A stretch of DNA of 35,498 bases, from contig JAGBGT010000039.1 of NCBI GenBank assembly GCA_017935865.1, forward strand, positions 1 through 35,498. The letters are read 5' to 3'. The stretch comes from Ruminococcus sp. GTDB taxonomy: Bacteria; Bacillota; Clostridia; Oscillospirales; Ruminococcaceae. This document shows positions 32,413-35,498 of this stretch, piece after piece (position 1 is the stretch's first letter; every line of letters begins with the position of its first letter). The notes under the pieces are model-generated. The model ran no database searches and was not told the DNA's origin. It saw only the letters and a program-made list of their open reading frames with translations. A program made the translations under genes and the position numbers.

Positions 32413-35212
32413 ATACTACGGCAAGGAGGGTGACATTTACGTCATCTCCATAGGCATAAACGATACAAATTATTCCAACTCTGCCGAGTATTACGACGTC
32501 GTGACCGACATGGTAAAGCGTGCCAAGGCTAAGGGCATGACAGTTGTCCTTGTTAAGCAGCAGGGCAGACGCAGCGATCTGGAGCGTTCCTCTCTCCTCG
32601 GCGGACGTTGGTTTGGCGGACAGCTTGACACTATCGGTAAAGAACAGAATGTAACGGTCATAGACCTGTTCAATCCGTGGCAGGACTTCGGACTTTCCGT
32701 CGGTGCGGAGGGCATGAAGGAGTACTATGCGATTCAGGCAAACGGTTCAAATGACGATCTCCACCAGAGCATGAAAGGCTCTCTAAAACTGGCGGAGCTT
32801 ATGTCGCAGTTGTACGATTTCGACAGCGCAGGCATTACCGCTGCCGAAATGGACGTGAATGTGACCTACAGCTTCAAAAATGTCAACAGCGGTCTCTATA
32901 TGGAGGTTGCGGACGGTTCGGCAACAAGCGGCGCGAATGTTCAGCAGTGGGGAATGGAAAGCCCTGCCGCTCATAATGTCTGGAAGCTCAAGGCGGCGGA
33001 TGAGGGATATTACTACATCTGCTCGGCTCTTGATGAAAACCTCGTCCTTGACGTTGCCGGTGCAAAGGCGGCAAACGGTGCGAATATCGACATCTACAAC
33101 TTCAACGGCAACGCAAATCAGCAGTTTATGTTCACAAAGAACAGCGACGGTTCGTATAAGATAAGAACTAAGATCTCCGACAACAAGTCGGCGGTGGAGG
33201 TTATCAACGCTCTGAGGGACGCCGGTGCAAACATTCAGCAGTGGGAAGTCAACGGTGCAAACTGTCAGGACTGGCTTGCCGAGACAGTGATCCTCCCCAT
33301 TGACGGCAGACTTGTCAAGGGGCTGACAGTTCTCGACGCCGCCCACGCCGCCTCCTGGGGAATCCTGGACGGGGCGAGATCCGGCGTAAAGCTATTTGGC
33401 GACCGCGATTTCACCGCAGTTTCCCTCCCGGAATTGCTTGTGGGAACGGAGCAGATCATTACAGCCTGCGACTCCAAGAACACTCTCGGAGCAGATCTTG
33501 CTCAGTTTACGGCAGCTTCCGACGCTGTAGTATATGTGGCAATGGATTCGAGAGTCGAAACACTTCCCTCATGGCTGGGACGGTATAAGTCAACGGGTGA
33601 ATCTTTTGCTACGTCAAACGATGTTACAATGAATATATACTCCAGAGAAGTAAAGGCTGGAGAAAAGGTCACGCTGGGCGACAACGGCACGAACGTAAAC
33701 TGCGTCAACTACGCAGCATTTATCGGCAAGGCAGCTCCCGAAGCGACGCAGCCTCCGGTTACTCAGCCGCCTGCAACTGAGCCTCCGGCAACAACGCCTG
33801 CCGAGGAGCATAGAATTCTCCCGGGCGATGCCAACTGCGACGGCGTTGTTGATATTGCGGATGCTACACTGATACTCCAGTACATTGGCAATGGCGATAA
33901 ATACAAGCTCACCGCTGTCGGCGAGATCAACGCAGACGTTACCGGAAACGGCGACGGCGTAACGGCTATGGACTCCCTCTTTATTCAGATGGTCGACGCC
34001 GGGATCGAGAAGCTGCCGGAATATGTTCCTCCGGTGACAACAGCACAGCCTACAACTGTAAAAACAACAGTCACTACAACAGACCCCAGATATTTTGCGG
34101 CTGACCAGACCTGGAACAACGGCGTTACCGAGACAGCAAATGCCGGCTACACCAGGGAGGACGGCTATGTCAATCTGGCAAACGAGCTGGACAGCAGCAT
34201 AACATTCAGCGTAGATGTGGCTGTAGACGGCAACTACATGACTCATATCCGTTTCGCAAACGGTTCTGCAAACGACAGGAAAATGAAGGTCTATGTAAAC
34301 GGAAATACCACGGATTACTGGATGCAGTCATTTACCGGCACAGGTGCGTGGACGGACTGGACGGAGTTTGGCATCGTGCTTCCGCTCAGATCCGGCAAGA
34401 ACACGATCCAGTTTGTCTCCGCGACGGCTGAGGGCGGTCCGAATCTGGACTACATTACCCTTACGCTGACTGATGAACCCTATGCAGAGACTTATGATCC
34501 GGCTCAGGATCTCCCACCGGTGGGCAGCGATAAGCCTACTGTTTACATTGCCGGCGACTCAACTGTCCAGAGCTATCGTGCGTCCTATGCGCCTCAGCAG
34601 GGTTGGGGATATTATCTCCAGAATTACTTTGACGATAATGTAACGGTGGTGAACAACTCGATCGCCGGACGTTCCACAAAGAAATTTTACGATGAGGGCA
34701 GATGGCAGTCTATCGTTGACAATCTGAAAGAGGGCGACTTCGTAATGATACAGTTCGCCATTAACGATTCGGGCGCGTCAAACGCCGACAGATACGCTCC
34801 TACCTGCGGAAACGTTGATAATCCGACCTCCGGCTCATATGAGTGGTACATGACGGAATTTATCAACACTGCAAAGGCAAAGGGTGCAACTCCGATCCTG
34901 GTGACAACGGTTATCGGAATGAGGGCATACTCCGGCGGCAAGTTTGTAAACAGTTACAGCAACTACTGTGACGCCTGCAAGAAGCTGTCGGCGAAGTACA
35001 GCGTTCCCTGCATCGACCTGAATACTCTCATGGTCAACCATTACAATTCCGTAGGCTATGACGAGGCAAAGAGTTATCATCTTATGGGCGCTGTTGAGGG
35101 TTCGACGGATGGTACGCATTTCTGCGAAAAGGGCGCCGAGATAGTCGCAGGTCTTGTGGCAAATGCTGTCAAGGCTCAGAACATCGCAGGTCTTGGCGAT
35201 CATGTAAAGTAA
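32318..35212 (+). CDS. Cellulosomal double CE12 esterase, main part: CE12-CBM13-X-dockerin-CBM35-CE12
   Basis: The open frame begins at 32318, but genuine sequence starts near 32366 (QYAKGFVDGGQF), continuing the upstream fragment. In order it has the rest of the first CE12 domain (ISIGINDTNYSN, NDDLH) to about 32820, a ricin-type CBM13 at about 32855-33285, and an unassigned beta-rich domain at about 33295-33710. A Pro/Thr linker leads to a type I dockerin (GDANCDGVVDIADATLILQY and ADVTGNGDGVTAMDS, about 33810-34020). A CBM35-like domain (about 34085-34470) and a complete second CE12 domain (GDSTVQSY, AINDSG, DGTHF) to 35200 follow. CE12 enzymes remove acetyl groups from pectin rhamnogalacturonan or xylan; the dockerin would attach it to a scaffoldin. 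Without the upstream fragment it has no signal peptide. Confidence 0.88.
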   Translation: MLTHLSGRCATWLPPGQYAKGFVDGGQFTPIEYYGKEGDIYVISIGINDTNYSNSAEYYDVVTDMVKRAKAKGMTVVLVKQQGRRSDLERSSLLGGRWFGGQLDTIGKEQNVTVIDLFNPWQDFGLSVGAEGMKEYYAIQANGSNDDLHQSMKGSLKLAELMSQLYDFDSAGITAAEMDVNVTYSFKNVNSGLYMEVADGSATSGANVQQWGMESPAAHNVWKLKAADEGYYYICSALDENLVLDVAGAKAANGANIDIYNFNGNANQQFMFTKNSDGSYKIRTKISDNKSAVEVINALRDAGANIQQWEVNGANCQDWLAETVILPIDGRLVKGLTVLDAAHAASWGILDGARSGVKLFGDRDFTAVSLPELLVGTEQIITACDSKNTLGADLAQFTAASDAVVYVAMDSRVETLPSWLGRYKSTGESFATSNDVTMNIYSREVKAGEKVTLGDNGTNVNCVNYAAFIGKAAPEATQPPVTQPPATEPPATTPAEEHRILPGDANCDGVVDIADATLILQYIGNGDKYKLTAVGEINADVTGNGDGVTAMDSLFIQMVDAGIEKLPEYVPPVTTAQPTTVKTTVTTTDPRYFAADQTWNNGVTETANAGYTREDGYVNLANELDSSITFSVDVAVDGNYMTHIRFANGSANDRKMKVYVNGNTTDYWMQSFTGTGAWTDWTEFGIVLPLRSGKNTIQFVSATAEGGPNLDYITLTLTDEPYAETYDPAQDLPPVGSDKPTVYIAGDSTVQSYRASYAPQQGWGYYLQNYFDDNVTVVNNSIAGRSTKKFYDEGRWQSIVDNLKEGDFVMIQFAINDSGASNADRYAPTCGNVDNPTSGSYEWYMTEFINTAKAKGATPILVTTVIGMRAYSGGKFVNSYSNYCDACKKLSAKYSVPCIDLNTLMVNHYNSVGYDEAKSYHLMGAVEGSTDGTHFCEKGAEIVAGLVANAVKAQNIAGLGDHVK

Positions 35213-35347
35213 TACTGAGGTAATATTGAAACGGCAATAGAGAAAATCACTGTATAAATTTCAGTATCAACATTCTGTAAAAATAGGATTCTTCCGGACG
35301 GAGAAACTCTAAGCTTGTAGAAAAAGTGTATTATTAATATCGGGATT

Positions 35348-35496
35348 CCAAAGGGACAATGTCCCTTTGGCAGAGTCCAGAGGCGGCGCCTCTGGCAGGG
35401 TTTGGGACAGAGTCCCATATCGACCGCAGGTCGATGATGCCTTCAGGCGCTCCGCAAAGGGTGAATTTCAAAACAGTCCGGTGGACTGTTTTGAAA
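35348..35496 (+). repeat. Cluster of five perfect triloop palindromes
   Basis: Five perfect hairpins, each with a 3-base loop, follow one another: CCAAAGGGAC/GTCCCTTTGG (35348-35370), CCAGAGGC/GCCTCTGG (35377-35395), TGGGAC/GTCCCA (35403-35417), ATCGACC/GGTCGAT (35419-35435) and a 14-bp stem TTTCAAAACAGTCC/GGACTGTTTTGAAA (35466-35496). No frame looks coding. From memory, similar intergenic palindrome clusters are common in Ruminococcus genomes. It may continue past the window end. The 35213-35347 stretch before it shows nothing recognisable. Confidence 0.75.
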
Positions 35497-35498
35497 GA

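Overview
The window reads as chromosomal DNA of a Gram-positive gut or rumen bacterium of the Ruminococcus flavefaciens/champanellensis type (Oscillospiraceae). The evidence is a Ruminococcus-style type I dockerin (GDANCDG repeat with an ADV..GDGVT second loop) inside a CE12 esterase, class B sortases, a DNPR-type (meso-diaminopimelate) MurE, and Firmicute-style gene neighbourhoods. Every gene I can support is on the + strand. No phage, conjugative element, CRISPR array or tRNA gene was seen.

Layout. 1-322: 3' end of rplA with its terminator. 360-2774: cysteine desulfurase and thiI, a pair that fits 4-thiouridine synthesis in tRNA. 2891-6839: two tandem class B sortases followed by a secreted SpoIID/LytB-like protein whose motifs are in circularly permuted order. 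6847-7012: a MITE-like repeat. 7250-20682: a division and cell-wall (dcw) cluster, mraZ, rsmH, ftsL-like, class B PBP with two PASTA domains, murE, mraY, ftsW, murG, murA, ftsQ/divIB, ftsZ. murF, murD, murC and ftsA are absent from it. The mraZ promoter is followed by 10-bp-phased GGT-containing boxes, and the PBP gene has a long leader with mutually exclusive helices. 20799-22644: a DivIVA-like coiled-coil protein on its own promoter.

22645-23345 is about 700 bp with no convincing gene. It is followed by two small Cys-containing proteins (zinc ribbon, DUF1858), separated by an attenuator-like structure. Then comes a probable RNA-modification and quality-control operon: a TrmK-Nif3 fusion, RlmA-type rRNA methyltransferase, RqcH (NFACT) and an AraC-type regulator. 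29082-31532: consensus promoter, SAM-I riboswitch, terminator, metK, and an overlapping C39-like lipoprotein. 31583-35212: consensus promoter and a very large cellulosomal double-CE12 esterase broken by a one-base frameshift near 32362-32365. The window ends in a cluster of perfect triloop palindromes (35348-35496).

Functionally the centre supplies peptidoglycan precursors (MurA, MurE, MraY, MurG), septal synthesis (FtsW with PBP, FtsL, FtsQ) and the Z-ring (FtsZ). The flanks supply surface-protein anchoring, translation-related RNA modification, SAM synthesis and pectin deacetylation. The least ordinary items are the permuted SpoIID domain, the TrmK-Nif3 fusion, the unassigned structured leaders and the frameshifted double esterase. 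All structure and promoter calls were made by eye.
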